From Sphaerotilus microaerophilus (GTDB taxonomy: Bacteria > Pseudomonadota > Gammaproteobacteria > Burkholderiales > Burkholderiaceae_C), in the NCBI RefSeq assembly GCF_023734135.1, contig NZ_AP025730.1:5766001-5830000 (forward strand): DNA of 64,000 nucleotides. Reading direction: 5' to 3'. Position 1 is the first letter of the stretch. Each line of letters starts with the position of its first letter. Under the pieces are notes generated by a model, which ran no database searches, was not told the DNA's origin, and was given only the letters and a program-made list of their open reading frames with translations. The position numbers and the translations under genes were made by a program. This document shows, in pieces, positions 40,771-49,146 of this stretch.

Positions 40771-40799
40771 AAAAGACGGCCCGCAGGCCGTCCTTTTTT
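40771..40799. terminator. Rho-independent terminator after glnA
   Basis: GACGGCC, loop CGCA, GGCCGTC, flanked by AAAA on one side and CTTTTTTC on the other, so it can work in both directions. On the glnA strand the stem is followed by TTTTGC. It isolates glnA from the DUF4124-ntrB-ntrC unit. Confidence 0.85.
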
Positions 40800-40845
40800 C
40801 TGGATGGTGCGAGGGTGGCAGGCCCAGGCCCGCCACCGGCACACC

Positions 40846-42261
40846 TCACAGTGCGTAGTACATGTCGAACTCGATCGGGTGGGTCGTCATGCGCATGCGC
40901 TGGACTTCCTGCATCTTCAGGTCGATGTAGGCGTCGATGTAGGCATCGGTGAACACGCCGCCCTTGGTCAGGAAGCCGCGGTCCTTGTCCAGGTTCTCGA
41001 GGGCCTGTTCCAGGCTCGAGCACACGGTCGGGATCAGCGCGTCTTCTTCCGGCGGCAGGTGGTACAGATCCTTCGTGGCGGCTTCGCCCGGGTGGATCTT
41101 GTTCTCGACGCCGTCCAGGCCGGCCATCAGCAGCGCGGCGAAACCCAGGTACGGGTTCATCAGGGGATCCGGGAAGCGGGCTTCCACGCGACGGCCCTTC
41201 GGGTTCGCGACGTACGGAATGCGGATCGAGGCCGAGCGGTTCTTGGCCGAGTAGGCCAGCTTCACCGGGGCTTCGTAGCCCGGGACCAGGCGCTTGTAGC
41301 TGTTGGTGCCGGGGTTGGTGATCGCGTTCAGCGCACGGGCGTGCTTGATGATGCCGCCGATGTAGTACAGCGCGAAGTCGCTCAGGCCGGCGTAGCCGTC
41401 CCCTGCGAACAGGTTCTTGCCGTCCTTCCAGACCGACTGGTGCACGTGCATGCCGCTGCCGTTGTCGCCGACGATGGGCTTGGGCATGAAGGTGGCCGTC
41501 TTGCCGTAGGCGCCCGCCACGTTGTGGATGACGTACTTCTGCAGCTGGACCCAGTCGGCGCGCTCGATCAGCGTGCTGAAGCGGGTGCCGATTTCCATCT
41601 GGCCGGCGTTCGCCACTTCATGGTGGTGCACTTCGACCGGGATGCCCAGGCTTTCCAGGATCAGGCACATCTCCGAGCGCATGTCCTGGCCGCTGTCGAC
41701 CGGGGGCACGGGGAAGTAGCCGCCCTTGACGGTCGGGCGGAAGCCCTTGTTGCCGTGCTCGTAGTCCTTGCCGGTGTTCCAGGCGGCTTCCTCGGACTCG
41801 ACCGAGACGAAGCAGCCGGACATGTCGGCGCTCCAGCGCACGCTGTCGAACACGAAGAATTCGGGTTCCGGGCCGAAGAAGGCGGTGTCGCCCAGGCCGG
41901 TCGAACGCATGTAGGCCTCGGCGCGCTTGGCCAGCGAGCGCGGGTCGCGCTCATAGGCCTTGCCGTCGGCGGGGTCGATCACGTCGCAGGTCAGGATCAG
42001 CGTCGGCTCTTCGAAGAACGGATCGATGTTGGCCGTGTTCGGATCCGGCATCAGCAGCATGTCGGAGGCTTCAATCCCCTTCCAGCCGGCGATGGAGGAG
42101 CCGTCGAAGGCGTGGCCCGACGAGAACTTGTCTTCATCGAAGTGGGAAATCGGCACGGAGACGTGTTGCTCCTTGCCGCGGGTGTCGGTGAAACGGAAGT
42201 CGATGAACTTGACTTCGTTTTCCTTCACCATCGTCATCACGTCGGCGACGGTCTTGGCCAT
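40846..42261 (-). CDS. glnA: Type I glutamine synthetase
   Basis: The 471-residue GSI-beta enzyme makes glutamine from glutamate, ammonia and ATP as a dodecamer. It has [22 protein letters not shown], the metal-binding [11 protein letters not shown], the [14 protein letters not shown] and [15 protein letters not shown] blocks, and [11 protein letters not shown]. The adenylylation site is Tyr400 in [11 protein letters not shown], the target of GlnE, which is also encoded here. AGGAG stands 6 nt before the ATG at 42261. The upstream region carries a sigma-54 promoter and NtrC sites, so expression is expected to rise under nitrogen limitation. Confidence 0.98.
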   Translation of the reverse strand: MAKTVADVMTMVKENEVKFIDFRFTDTRGKEQHVSVPISHFDEDKFSSGHAFDGSSIAGWKGIEASDMLLMPDPNTANIDPFFEEPTLILTCDVIDPADGKAYERDPRSLAKRAEAYMRSTGLGDTAFFGPEPEFFVFDSVRWSADMSGCFVSVESEEAAWNTGKDYEHGNKGFRPTVKGGYFPVPPVDSGQDMRSEMCLILESLGIPVEVHHHEVANAGQMEIGTRFSTLIERADWVQLQKYVIHNVAGAYGKTATFMPKPIVGDNGSGMHVHQSVWKDGKNLFAGDGYAGLSDFALYYIGGIIKHARALNAITNPGTNSYKRLVPGYEAPVKLAYSAKNRSASIRIPYVANPKGRRVEARFPDPLMNPYLGFAALLMAGLDGVENKIHPGEAATKDLYHLPPEEDALIPTVCSSLEQALENLDKDRGFLTKGGVFTDAYIDAYIDLKMQEVQRMRMTTHPIEFDMYYAL

Positions 42262-42348
42262 CAGAGGCTCCTAACGAGAGTGGGAATTCGGTTGAAGAAT
42301 TGGCGTTTTGCTTGCCGGCAGGACCGGCGCTGGGCCGACCGGCAATTT

Positions 42349-42364
42349 AGCAGAAAGCGTGCCC
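42349..42364 (-). promoter_or_regulatory. Sigma-54 promoter of glnA
   Basis: The minus strand reads GGGCACGCTTTCTGCT. It has GG and GC exactly ten bases apart and matches TGGCACG-N4-TTGCT at all but two positions. The expected mRNA start is near 42338, leaving a leader of about 77 nt before the ATG. Confidence 0.8.
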
Positions 42365-42423
42365 GCCACTGCCTGGTGGGGCGCGACCGTCAATACCTCT
42401 GAGGAAAGCGCCCAAACGAGCCA

Positions 42424-42462
42424 TGCACCAAATTGGATCTATGAATGCACCACATTGGCGCT
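42424..42462. promoter_or_regulatory. Two NtrC-type binding sites upstream of glnA
   Basis: TGCACCA occurs at 42424-42430 and again at 42446-42452, 22 bp (two helical turns) apart. The second reads TGCACCA-CAT-TGGCGCT, close to the palindrome TGCACCA-N3-TGGTGCA; the first has one good half only. They lie about 85 to 125 bp upstream of the predicted start of the sigma-54 promoter, the usual NtrC enhancer distance, and touch the stop codon of the next gene. Confidence 0.7.
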
Positions 42463-43270
42463 ATTGATCGCCGGTGCCTCGCACCATTTCAGGGCCCAAG
42501 GGAACGCCTCGGCTGCGCAACCCGGCCAGGAGGGCTGCATAGGCCGAGAGCAGTGTCTCGCCCCGGCCTTTGACGCCCAGCTCGATGTGACGGCCGTGCT
42601 CCGGGTGGTCGACGCTGGGCAGGCTGAACACCTTGATGCCGGGAAAGCGCGCCTCGACGTCGATCATCAGCGGCGTCAGGCTGGCCTCCATGGCGCCGTA
42701 GACGATCACCGAGCGCTCCTGCTGCGCCCCACCACCGTGCAGGTGGGCGTAGCGGCCGTCCAGCAGCGCCTCGATCATCGGGTGCGCCATGACCGGGAAG
42801 CCCGGCACGAAGTGCACCTCGCCCACCGAGAAGCCCGGGATCTGGTTGTAGGGGTTGGAGATGATCGTCGCCCCCTCGGGGAACACGCCCATGTTGAGCC
42901 GGTGGATCGTGTCGGGGTGGTCCGGGTCGGCCGTCCAGCCCTGCTCGACGGCCAGCTTGCGCACCCGCGCCATGATGAGCTCGCGCGCCTGCGGGTGCAG
43001 CGCCAGCGGCCGGTCCAGCGCGGCAGCGGCACACTGGCGGGTGTGGTCGTCCGGTGTGGCGCCGATGCCGCCGCAGGAGAACACCACGTCGCCGCTGGCG
43101 AAGGCCGTGCGCAGTGCCGCGGTGATGCGCACCGGCTCATCGCCCAGGTACTGCGCCCAGGCCAGCGAAAGGCCGCGCGCGCCGAGCAGCTCGATGACCT
43201 TGGCGAGGTGCTTGTCCTGCCGTTTGCCTGAAAGGATCTCGTCGCCGATGATGATGAGGCCGAAGTTCAT
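42461..43270 (-). CDS. CinA N-terminal/MoaB-Mog domain protein (molybdopterin-binding-like)
   Basis: The 269-residue protein has an N-terminal MoCF-like domain (GLIIIGDEILSGKRQDKHLAKVIELLGARGLSLAWAQYLGDEP, VVFSCGGIGATPDDHTRQCAAAAL, GFPVMAHPMIEALL) as in CinA, but lacks the C-terminal nicotinamide-nucleotide amidase domain of full CinA. Proteins of this length resemble YfaY. Function is uncertain; CinA-type domains have ADP-ribose pyrophosphatase activity in some species. Confidence 0.8.
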   Translation of the reverse strand: MNFGLIIIGDEILSGKRQDKHLAKVIELLGARGLSLAWAQYLGDEPVRITAALRTAFASGDVVFSCGGIGATPDDHTRQCAAAALDRPLALHPQARELIMARVRKLAVEQGWTADPDHPDTIHRLNMGVFPEGATIISNPYNQIPGFSVGEVHFVPGFPVMAHPMIEALLDGRYAHLHGGGAQQERSVIVYGAMEASLTPLMIDVEARFPGIKVFSLPSVDHPEHGRHIELGVKGRGETLLSAYAALLAGLRSRGVPLGPEMVRGTGDQ

Positions 43271-43350
43271 GTGCAGAGGTTGCTCAGGTGCGCAGGGGCA
43301 GGATGGCGGGTGGCAGCGGGCGGGTGCAGGGCGCGCTCGGGTGCCGCTAC

Positions 43351-44229
43351 TCAGGGCGCCGCCGATGCGCTGCCGGCCGAGGGCCGGATGGCCCCATCGG
43401 CCGGGCTGGCCGATGGCAGCAGCTCGCCCAGACGGGCCCGGCGCAGCTCATCAAGGGCGGCCAGCGCGTAGTGGGTGAACCACAGCGCCGCGAAGGCGAA
43501 CACCAGCGTGTAGAGCCAGACGAACAGGGGCAGCAGCAGCGGCATCATCGGCAGCGCCATCGCGCCGGTGGCCCAGACCAGCGAGGGCGCCGCGCCCAGG
43601 TAGCCGGTGACCAGCCCCATCACGAACAGCGGCGTGCGCTGCTGGCGCATGATCTCGTGGCGCTCGTCGGCGCTGGCGTGCTCGGCCAGGGCGTCGTAGC
43701 TCATCACGCGGTAGCTCAGCCAGCCCCAGATCAGCGGCGGCAGCAGCAGCGCCAGCGGCGGGATGAGCCAGAACGGCAGCGACACGACCAGCGCCAGCAC
43801 CGCGATCCCGGTGGCGCCGGTCATGCCGACCGCGCCGCGCCACCAGGAGCCGCCGTAGCGGCGCTCCAGCGTCGGGAAGCGGCGCTTGGCCACCAGGCTC
43901 ACCAGCGCCGTGCCCATGAAGGCCGACACCAGCAGCATGGCGGCGATCAGCACCACCGGCACCGCCAGGGCGACCACCACCAGCGGCCCGACCACCGAGC
44001 GGAACACGCCGTTGGTCATTTCATTGAGCCACTGCATGACCGGCGCCAGCAGCGGCAGCCGCTCCAGGCCGAGCCGCACCGCCTCCACCGCCGGCTCCCA
44101 GTAGAACCAGGCCAGCGCGAAACCCGCCGCTCCAGCCACCGCCACCGGCAGCAGCGACAGCAGGATCACCCGCGGATGGAAACAGTACGCAGCGGCACGC
44201 CAGAAGGCATCCAGGACTTTGCTCAACAT
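43351..44229 (-). CDS. EI24 domain membrane protein (CysZ-like)
   Basis: The 292-residue protein has several membrane segments and the EI24 pattern, from AFWRAAAYCFHPRVILLSLLPVAV near the N-terminus to LPFWLIPPLALLLPPLIWGWLSYRVMSYDAL. CysZ members of this family transport sulfate; this one is not next to cysteine genes, so the substrate is open. The C-terminal 30 residues are low-complexity Ala/Ser/Pro. It lies 27 bp after the sterol-desaturase gene. Confidence 0.82.
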   Translation of the reverse strand: MLSKVLDAFWRAAAYCFHPRVILLSLLPVAVAGAAGFALAWFYWEPAVEAVRLGLERLPLLAPVMQWLNEMTNGVFRSVVGPLVVVALAVPVVLIAAMLLVSAFMGTALVSLVAKRRFPTLERRYGGSWWRGAVGMTGATGIAVLALVVSLPFWLIPPLALLLPPLIWGWLSYRVMSYDALAEHASADERHEIMRQQRTPLFVMGLVTGYLGAAPSLVWATGAMALPMMPLLLPLFVWLYTLVFAFAALWFTHYALAALDELRRARLGELLPSASPADGAIRPSAGSASAAP

Positions 44230-44256
44230 CCGCGCAGCATAGCCCGGCCGCAGGGA

Positions 44257-45237
44257 TCAGGCGCGGCCGATCAGCCGCAGCAGGCCCAGGCGCTGCTGCG
44301 CCCAGAACCCCTGGCCATAGTCGCGCCCCCCGTTCTCCGGCAGCTGGTCGCGGATACCCGTAGGCCCCGGATCGCGAACGAAGCTCGCGCTGCCGAAGAG
44401 CTGGTCCCACCAGGGCAGCAGGATGCCGAAGTTGTGCCCGCCCAGCGTGCCCTGCCCGGCCGATTCGTGCCCCAGGCCGATCGCATGGTGGAGGCGGTGG
44501 AAGGCCGGCCCGACCAGCAGCCGCTCACCCAGGCGGCCGAACGGCAGCCGCAGGTTGGCGTGCGACAGGCTCTCGACCAGTTGCGTACAGGCCACCACCG
44601 CGACGAACTGCCCCGGCGCCATGCCGATGGCGTGGCCGAGCTGCACCAGCAGCGCATCGACGATCAGCAGGTCAAGCAGGTGGTTGCGGCTGTCGGTCCA
44701 CATCGTCATCTGGCGCTGGCTGTGGTGCAGCGCGTGCAGGGCCCACCACCAGTCGAACCGGTGCTGGGCGCGGTGGATCCAGTAATCGGCGAAGTCCAGC
44801 GCGACCAGGTAGACCAGGAAGCCGGCCAGCGCGGTGTCGGTCACGCCCGGCCACCAGGGCCCCACCAGCGCATCGAGCTGGATGCCGCTGACGCCCTGCA
44901 CCGCCAGCCAGCCCCACAGCTCATTCCACAGCGGCTCGACCCCGAAGAACAGCGCCACGCGGATCACCCCCAGCCGGTGCAGCAGGGTGTAGATCACGTC
45001 CACCCGCACGGCGGCACGGTCGGTGATGCGCTCCACCGGCCGCCAGCGCTGCAGCGGGCCGAGCACCCCCAGCAGCACTGCGATCTGCAGCAGCCCGGCC
45101 AGCAGCCAGCCGGTGGCGGCATAACCGTCTTCCAGCAGCGATCCACCGCCCAGCCCGAACAGCAGCGGCTGGACGACGGACTCGAACAGCCCCTGCTGGG
45201 CCAGGCTGAACCACTCGGACAGGATCTCGACGGACAT
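44257..45237 (-). CDS. Fatty acid hydroxylase / sterol desaturase superfamily membrane protein
   Basis: The 326-residue protein has four or so membrane segments and the three histidine clusters of this di-iron family: HRAQHRFDWWWALHALHHS in the first half and HRLHHAIG with LGGHNFG in the second. The substrate is not evident; bacterial members hydroxylate or desaturate lipids, carotenoids or hopanoids. It may be co-transcribed with the EI24 gene. Confidence 0.88.
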   Translation of the reverse strand: MSVEILSEWFSLAQQGLFESVVQPLLFGLGGGSLLEDGYAATGWLLAGLLQIAVLLGVLGPLQRWRPVERITDRAAVRVDVIYTLLHRLGVIRVALFFGVEPLWNELWGWLAVQGVSGIQLDALVGPWWPGVTDTALAGFLVYLVALDFADYWIHRAQHRFDWWWALHALHHSQRQMTMWTDSRNHLLDLLIVDALLVQLGHAIGMAPGQFVAVVACTQLVESLSHANLRLPFGRLGERLLVGPAFHRLHHAIGLGHESAGQGTLGGHNFGILLPWWDQLFGSASFVRDPGPTGIRDQLPENGGRDYGQGFWAQQRLGLLRLIGRA

Positions 45238-45356
45238 GGAGGCGTTGAAAGAAGACGTTGGGCAATGCGCTGGACCGCGTTCAGCAGACTAACGCGCCAG
45301 GCTGCCGCGGCGCCGACCGCGGGGCAGGCCGCGGCTCAGACCTCGGTCGAATCCGG

Positions 45357-46148
45357 TCATGGCTTGCTGCCACTCTGGACCGCAGCCCGGTAGGTGGGGT
45401 GCTCGGCCAGCGTCGCAAAACACAGGCCGCGCTGCTTCAGCCCGACGATCAGCGGCTCCAGCACCGCCGGGGCCCAGGGATCCTGGCGCGACCAGATGCC
45501 CAGGTGCGCCACCAGGATGTCACCGGCGCGGATGTCGCGCAGCGCGCGCTGCAGCAACTGCGCGTTCGGGTAGCGGTCGCTGGGCAGCTCATCGCCCAGG
45601 AACCCGGCCGGGGCCCAGCCCACGTGCTGCCAGCCGCAGGCCTGCGCGGCAGCGAGCAGCGCTGGCGAGGTCCGCCCGCCCGGCGCGCGGAAGAGTGGCG
45701 CCATGTGCTGGCCGGTCATCTCGGTGAAGCGGCGGGCGCTGCGATCCAGCTCGGCACAGTAGGCCGCGCCGTCCATCTCGCGCGAACGGCCCGCCTGGGG
45801 GCCGGCGCTGGGGCGCATCTCGAAGCGGCCACCCGGCCGGTCGGCACGCCAGTAGACGTGGTCCAGCGTGTGCGAGCCGAAGACGTGGCCCTCGGCGGCA
45901 CGGGCCTTCCACCAGGGCGCCCACTGCGCATCCAGGCTGCTGCCACCGGTGAGCGTCTTCTCGTCGGCGAGGAAGAAGGTCACCTTGACCTGCTGGCGCT
46001 GCAGCACCTCGGCCACCAGCGGCGCCACGCCCATGTGGCCCGTGTCGAACGTCAGGTAGACCGGCTTGTCACAGGGTGCAGCCGCGACCGAGACCTGGCA
46101 AGTCCCCACCACCGCAAGCATCGCAACCAAGAGAACGGCAGACTTCAC
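45357..46148 (-). CDS. Exported polysaccharide deacetylase-like (NodB homology) protein
   Basis: The 263-residue protein starts with GTG at 46148 and has a signal peptide (AVLLVAMLAVVGTCQVSVAAA). The NodB domain has YLTFDTGHMG, GSHTLDH (His93, His97) and FRAPGG. In motif 1 the second Asp, normally a zinc ligand, is Thr36 (TFDTG instead of TFDDG), while the catalytic Asp35 and both zinc histidines remain. Family members deacetylate N-acetylated glycans in the envelope; activity here is uncertain. The start overlaps a 14-bp palindrome CTTCACGCGTGAAG (46143-46156). Confidence 0.85.
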   Translation of the reverse strand: MKSAVLLVAMLAVVGTCQVSVAAAPCDKPVYLTFDTGHMGVAPLVAEVLQRQQVKVTFFLADEKTLTGGSSLDAQWAPWWKARAAEGHVFGSHTLDHVYWRADRPGGRFEMRPSAGPQAGRSREMDGAAYCAELDRSARRFTEMTGQHMAPLFRAPGGRTSPALLAAAQACGWQHVGWAPAGFLGDELPSDRYPNAQLLQRALRDIRAGDILVAHLGIWSRQDPWAPAVLEPLIVGLKQRGLCFATLAEHPTYRAAVQSGSKP

Positions 46149-46171
46149 GCGTGAAGCATCCTTGTCCAGCG

Positions 46172-46253
46172 GACGCCGTGGATCCGGCTTCGCCGGGCCA
46201 CTGGCGGCGCCCCCTTGAGGGGGAGCGGCGTCAGCCGCAACGGGGGTGGGTCA
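46172..46253. repeat. Extragenic repeat element, long copy, containing the beta-propeller stop codon
   Basis: The right 27 bp (46227-46253) are identical to 2062-2088. To the left the element continues with CCCCC-TTGA-GGGGG (46210-46223) and CCGGC-TTC-GCCGG (about 46185-46197), two hairpins. Its last three bases are the TCA that ends the minus-strand gene. I recall similar sequences as common in this bacterial group, but that rests on memory. Confidence 0.75.
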
Positions 46254-47306
46254 AAGTCGTCCCGCGTGATCCAACGTCCAGACCCCATGCGGCGACTTGC
46301 CCACCGGCACCTGCTTGACCACCTTCTTCGTCTCGGTGTCGATCACGCTCATCTTGCCGGCCCAGCGCGAGGCCGAGTAGATGTACTTGCGATCGGGCGT
46401 CAGGTCCATGTCGTCCGGGCCGCTGGGGCCGGGATAGGTGTCCACCACCGTCATGGTCTGCGTGTCGATCCGGTTGATCGTGTTGGCCACCCGGTTGCTG
46501 ACCAGCACATGGCGCTTGTCGCCCCAGGCACGGAAGGCGTGTGCGCCGGCCCCCGTCGGGATGCGCTTGAACAGCTTGGGCGGGTTGACGCTGACGTCGT
46601 ACACCTCGACCACCGAATCGCCGGTCAGGCCGGTCATCAGGTACTTGTCATCCGCGGTGAGGTACACGTCCGCCGGCATCTTGCCGACGGGAATGGTCCA
46701 GCGCGGCGTCTGCGTGGCCAGGTCGACGGCGATCATCTGGTCGCTGTCCTGCAGGCTGGCGTAGACCACCGTGCTCCTGGTGTCGATCACCACGTGGCTG
46801 GGCGTCTTGCCCGCCGGCACGCGCTTGGCCAGCGCCAGCTCGAACCCGCCCGCCGCCGGGCGGGTGACGCGGTAGATGTCGAGGTGGTTGAGCCGGTTGG
46901 CCGCCGTCACGAACCATTTCATGTCCGGCGAGAAGCGCAGCTGGTACGGATCGACGATGTTTTCCAGCGTCTTCTGCACCAGCCCGGTGCGCGGATCAAC
47001 CAGCGTGATCGTGTCGCCCACCGCGTTGGCCACCAGCAACGACTTCTCGTCGGGCGACAGGTAGAGGTGATGCGGCTCCTTGCCCGTGGGCAGGCGGCGG
47101 ATCTCGGTGAGGGTGCTGCCGTCGATCACGCTGATGGTCGCGTCCAGCGAGTTCAGCACGAAGATCGGCGGCTTGCCACCCGTCGTCGGTGCGGCGGACG
47201 CAGCCGCGGCGGCAGGGGCTTGCCCGAAGGCGCCAGGCGCCAGCAGGGCAGCGGTCAAGGTGCCCGCTGCGAGGGCGACAACTTGGCGGCGGCGGAGAGC
47301 AGTCAT
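46251..47306 (-). CDS. Exported YncE-like beta-propeller protein
   Basis: The 351-residue protein from the ATG at 47306 has a signal peptide that begins MTALRRRQVVALAAGTLTAALL (possibly Tat-like, RRRQ) and then seven repeats of the YVTN/YncE type: IFVLNSLDATISVIDG, LLVANAVGDTITLVD, VVYASLQDSDQMIAVDL, LMTGLTGDSVVEVYDV, VLVSNRVANTINRIDT and IYSASRWAGKMSVIDT are visible. It is periplasmic or surface-exposed, with no known ligand. Its stop codon is supplied by the extragenic repeat. Confidence 0.87.
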   Translation of the reverse strand: MTALRRRQVVALAAGTLTAALLAPGAFGQAPAAAAASAAPTTGGKPPIFVLNSLDATISVIDGSTLTEIRRLPTGKEPHHLYLSPDEKSLLVANAVGDTITLVDPRTGLVQKTLENIVDPYQLRFSPDMKWFVTAANRLNHLDIYRVTRPAAGGFELALAKRVPAGKTPSHVVIDTRSTVVYASLQDSDQMIAVDLATQTPRWTIPVGKMPADVYLTADDKYLMTGLTGDSVVEVYDVSVNPPKLFKRIPTGAGAHAFRAWGDKRHVLVSNRVANTINRIDTQTMTVVDTYPGPSGPDDMDLTPDRKYIYSASRWAGKMSVIDTETKKVVKQVPVGKSPHGVWTLDHAGRL

Positions 47307-47372
47307 GGGCAATTTCAGGGGTCGGTTCGAAAGTCGGGGCAGTGTAGGGGCCGCCCCGACCACCGCCGCAGG

Positions 47373-48155
47373 TCAGTGGGCATGCTTGGCAGAGGTGATG
47401 ACCAGGATCAAGCCCAGCCCCGCGCCCAGCCAGAGCAGCTGCGACACCGTCTCGCGCAGCGGCATGCGCCGCTGCAGCTGTGGGATCAGGTCGGCCACCG
47501 CCACGTAGATGAAGCTGGAGCAGGCAGCCACCAGCAGGAAGGGCAGCAGGGCCTGGAACGGCCCGATCGCAAAGTAGCCCAGCACACCCCCCGCCACCGC
47601 CGCCAGGCCCGACAGTGCGTTGTAGAACAGCGCCTTGCGGCGGGTGAAGCCGGCGTTGAGCAGCACGATGTAGTCGCCCACCTCCTGCGGGATCTCATGG
47701 GCTGCCACTGCCAGCGCGGTGACCCAGCCCAGCTGCGGATCGGTCAGGAAGGCCGCGGCGGTCAGCACGCCATCACAGAAGTTGTGGAAGGAGTCCCCCA
47801 CCAGGATGCTCCAGCCGCCGCGCCCGGCCTGCTCGGCGTCGAAGCCGTGGTGGTGGTCGTGGTGCGGGTGGTCGCCCTCGTGGTGGTGGTTGTGGCGGTA
47901 CAGCTCGGCCTTCTCCAGCAGGAAGAAGAACAGCAGCCCGCCCAGAAGGGTGAGGAAGAGCGAGTGGCTGTCCGCCCCGCTCTCGAAGGCCTCCGGCAGC
48001 ACGTGCAGCAACGAGGTGCCCAGCAGCACCCCGGCCGACAGGCTGACCATGTGCGGCAGCAGCCGTCCCAGCAGGCGCACCGCGATGGCCGAAGCGACCA
48101 GCACCGACACCAGCCCACCGGCCAGCGTCGCCAGGACGATCCAGGTCAGCGTCAT
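47373..48155 (-). CDS. ZIP family divalent metal transporter
   Basis: The 260-residue protein has eight membrane segments and a His-rich cytoplasmic loop (about residues 87-106, with HNHHH and HHDHHH). Helix IV has the metal-path motif GDSFHNFCDG and helix V has AHEIPQEVGD, both ZIP signatures. It probably imports zinc, possibly iron or manganese. It follows the dienelactone hydrolase gene by 3 bp, so the two share a transcript. No Zur-like site was recognised upstream. Confidence 0.92.
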   Translation of the reverse strand: MTLTWIVLATLAGGLVSVLVASAIAVRLLGRLLPHMVSLSAGVLLGTSLLHVLPEAFESGADSHSLFLTLLGGLLFFFLLEKAELYRHNHHHEGDHPHHDHHHGFDAEQAGRGGWSILVGDSFHNFCDGVLTAAAFLTDPQLGWVTALAVAAHEIPQEVGDYIVLLNAGFTRRKALFYNALSGLAAVAGGVLGYFAIGPFQALLPFLLVAACSSFIYVAVADLIPQLQRRMPLRETVSQLLWLGAGLGLILVITSAKHAH

Positions 48156-48158
48156 GCG

Positions 48159-49049
48159 TCAGGCGACGCCGTGGCGCTTGAACCAGGCCAGGCTGCGCTG
48201 CCAGCCATCGTCGGCCGCCGCCTTCTGGTAGCTCGGCCGATAGTCGGCATGGAAGGCATGGCCGGCGCCGGGGTAGACCACGAACTCCGACTGCTTTGCC
48301 GCCGCACTGCCCTGGGCCAGCGCGGCCTTCATGCGCTCCACCGAATCGAGCGGGATGCCGGCGTCCTTCTCGCCGTACAGGCCGAGCACCGGCGCCTTCA
48401 GCTCGGCGGCCAGGTCCACCGGGTGGCGCGGCGTCAGCGCCGACGCCTGGCCGACGAGCCGCCCGTACCAAGCCACGCCGGCCCGCACCTGCGGATGGTG
48501 CGCCGCGAACAGCCAGGTGATGCGCCCGCCCCAGCAGAAGCCGCTCACGCCGACACGGCGGGTGTCGCCGCCCTGGTTGCCCGCCCAGGCCACGCAGGCG
48601 TCCAGGTCGCCCATCACCTGGGCGTCGGGCACCTTCGAGACCACCTCGGCCATCAGCTTGGCGATCTCGCCGTAGCCGCTCGGGTCACCCTGGCGCACGA
48701 ACAGCTCCGGCGCGATCGCCAGGTAGCCCTGCCGGGCGAAGCGCCGCGCCACGTCGGCGATGTACTCATGCACCCCGAAGATCTCGCTGACCAGCAGCAC
48801 GACCGGCAAACCCGTGCGGCCCGCCGGCGCGGCCCGGTAGGCGGGCAGCCGGAAGCCCTGCACGTCGATCGTCACCTCGCCAACCTCCAGGCCATCGGCG
48901 GGCGTCTTGACCAGCGTCTGCGCGGCCACCGGCAGCACCGCCGCGGCAAAGCCGCTGCCCACCGAGGTGCGCACGAAGTCACGCCGGCTGTACGACCGGG
49001 TCGCGGTGTGGCTGTCGATCTCTTGCTGGATCAGGTTCAGGTCGGCCAT
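48159..49049 (-). CDS. Dienelactone hydrolase family protein with Tat signal
   Basis: The 296-residue alpha/beta hydrolase starts at the ATG at 49049 and has a twin-arginine signal, YSRRDFVRTSVGSGFAAAV (residues 20-38), so it is exported folded. The triad is complete: Cys172 in GFCWGG, Asp229 in GEKDAG and His264 in GAGHAFHADYRPSY. Family members open dienelactones in aromatic breakdown, but many have other substrates. It is co-transcribed with the ZIP transporter. Confidence 0.9.
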   Translation of the reverse strand: MADLNLIQQEIDSHTATRSYSRRDFVRTSVGSGFAAAVLPVAAQTLVKTPADGLEVGEVTIDVQGFRLPAYRAAPAGRTGLPVVLLVSEIFGVHEYIADVARRFARQGYLAIAPELFVRQGDPSGYGEIAKLMAEVVSKVPDAQVMGDLDACVAWAGNQGGDTRRVGVSGFCWGGRITWLFAAHHPQVRAGVAWYGRLVGQASALTPRHPVDLAAELKAPVLGLYGEKDAGIPLDSVERMKAALAQGSAAAKQSEFVVYPGAGHAFHADYRPSYQKAAADDGWQRSLAWFKRHGVA

Positions 49050-49146
49050 GGTCACCACGTGCAGGCGGTCGGGTTGCAGAAGCGGTCATTGTAGGAAGGC
49101 GCACCCACCCGGCCGCGCGTGAGAACCGACACGAACTGCGGGGACA

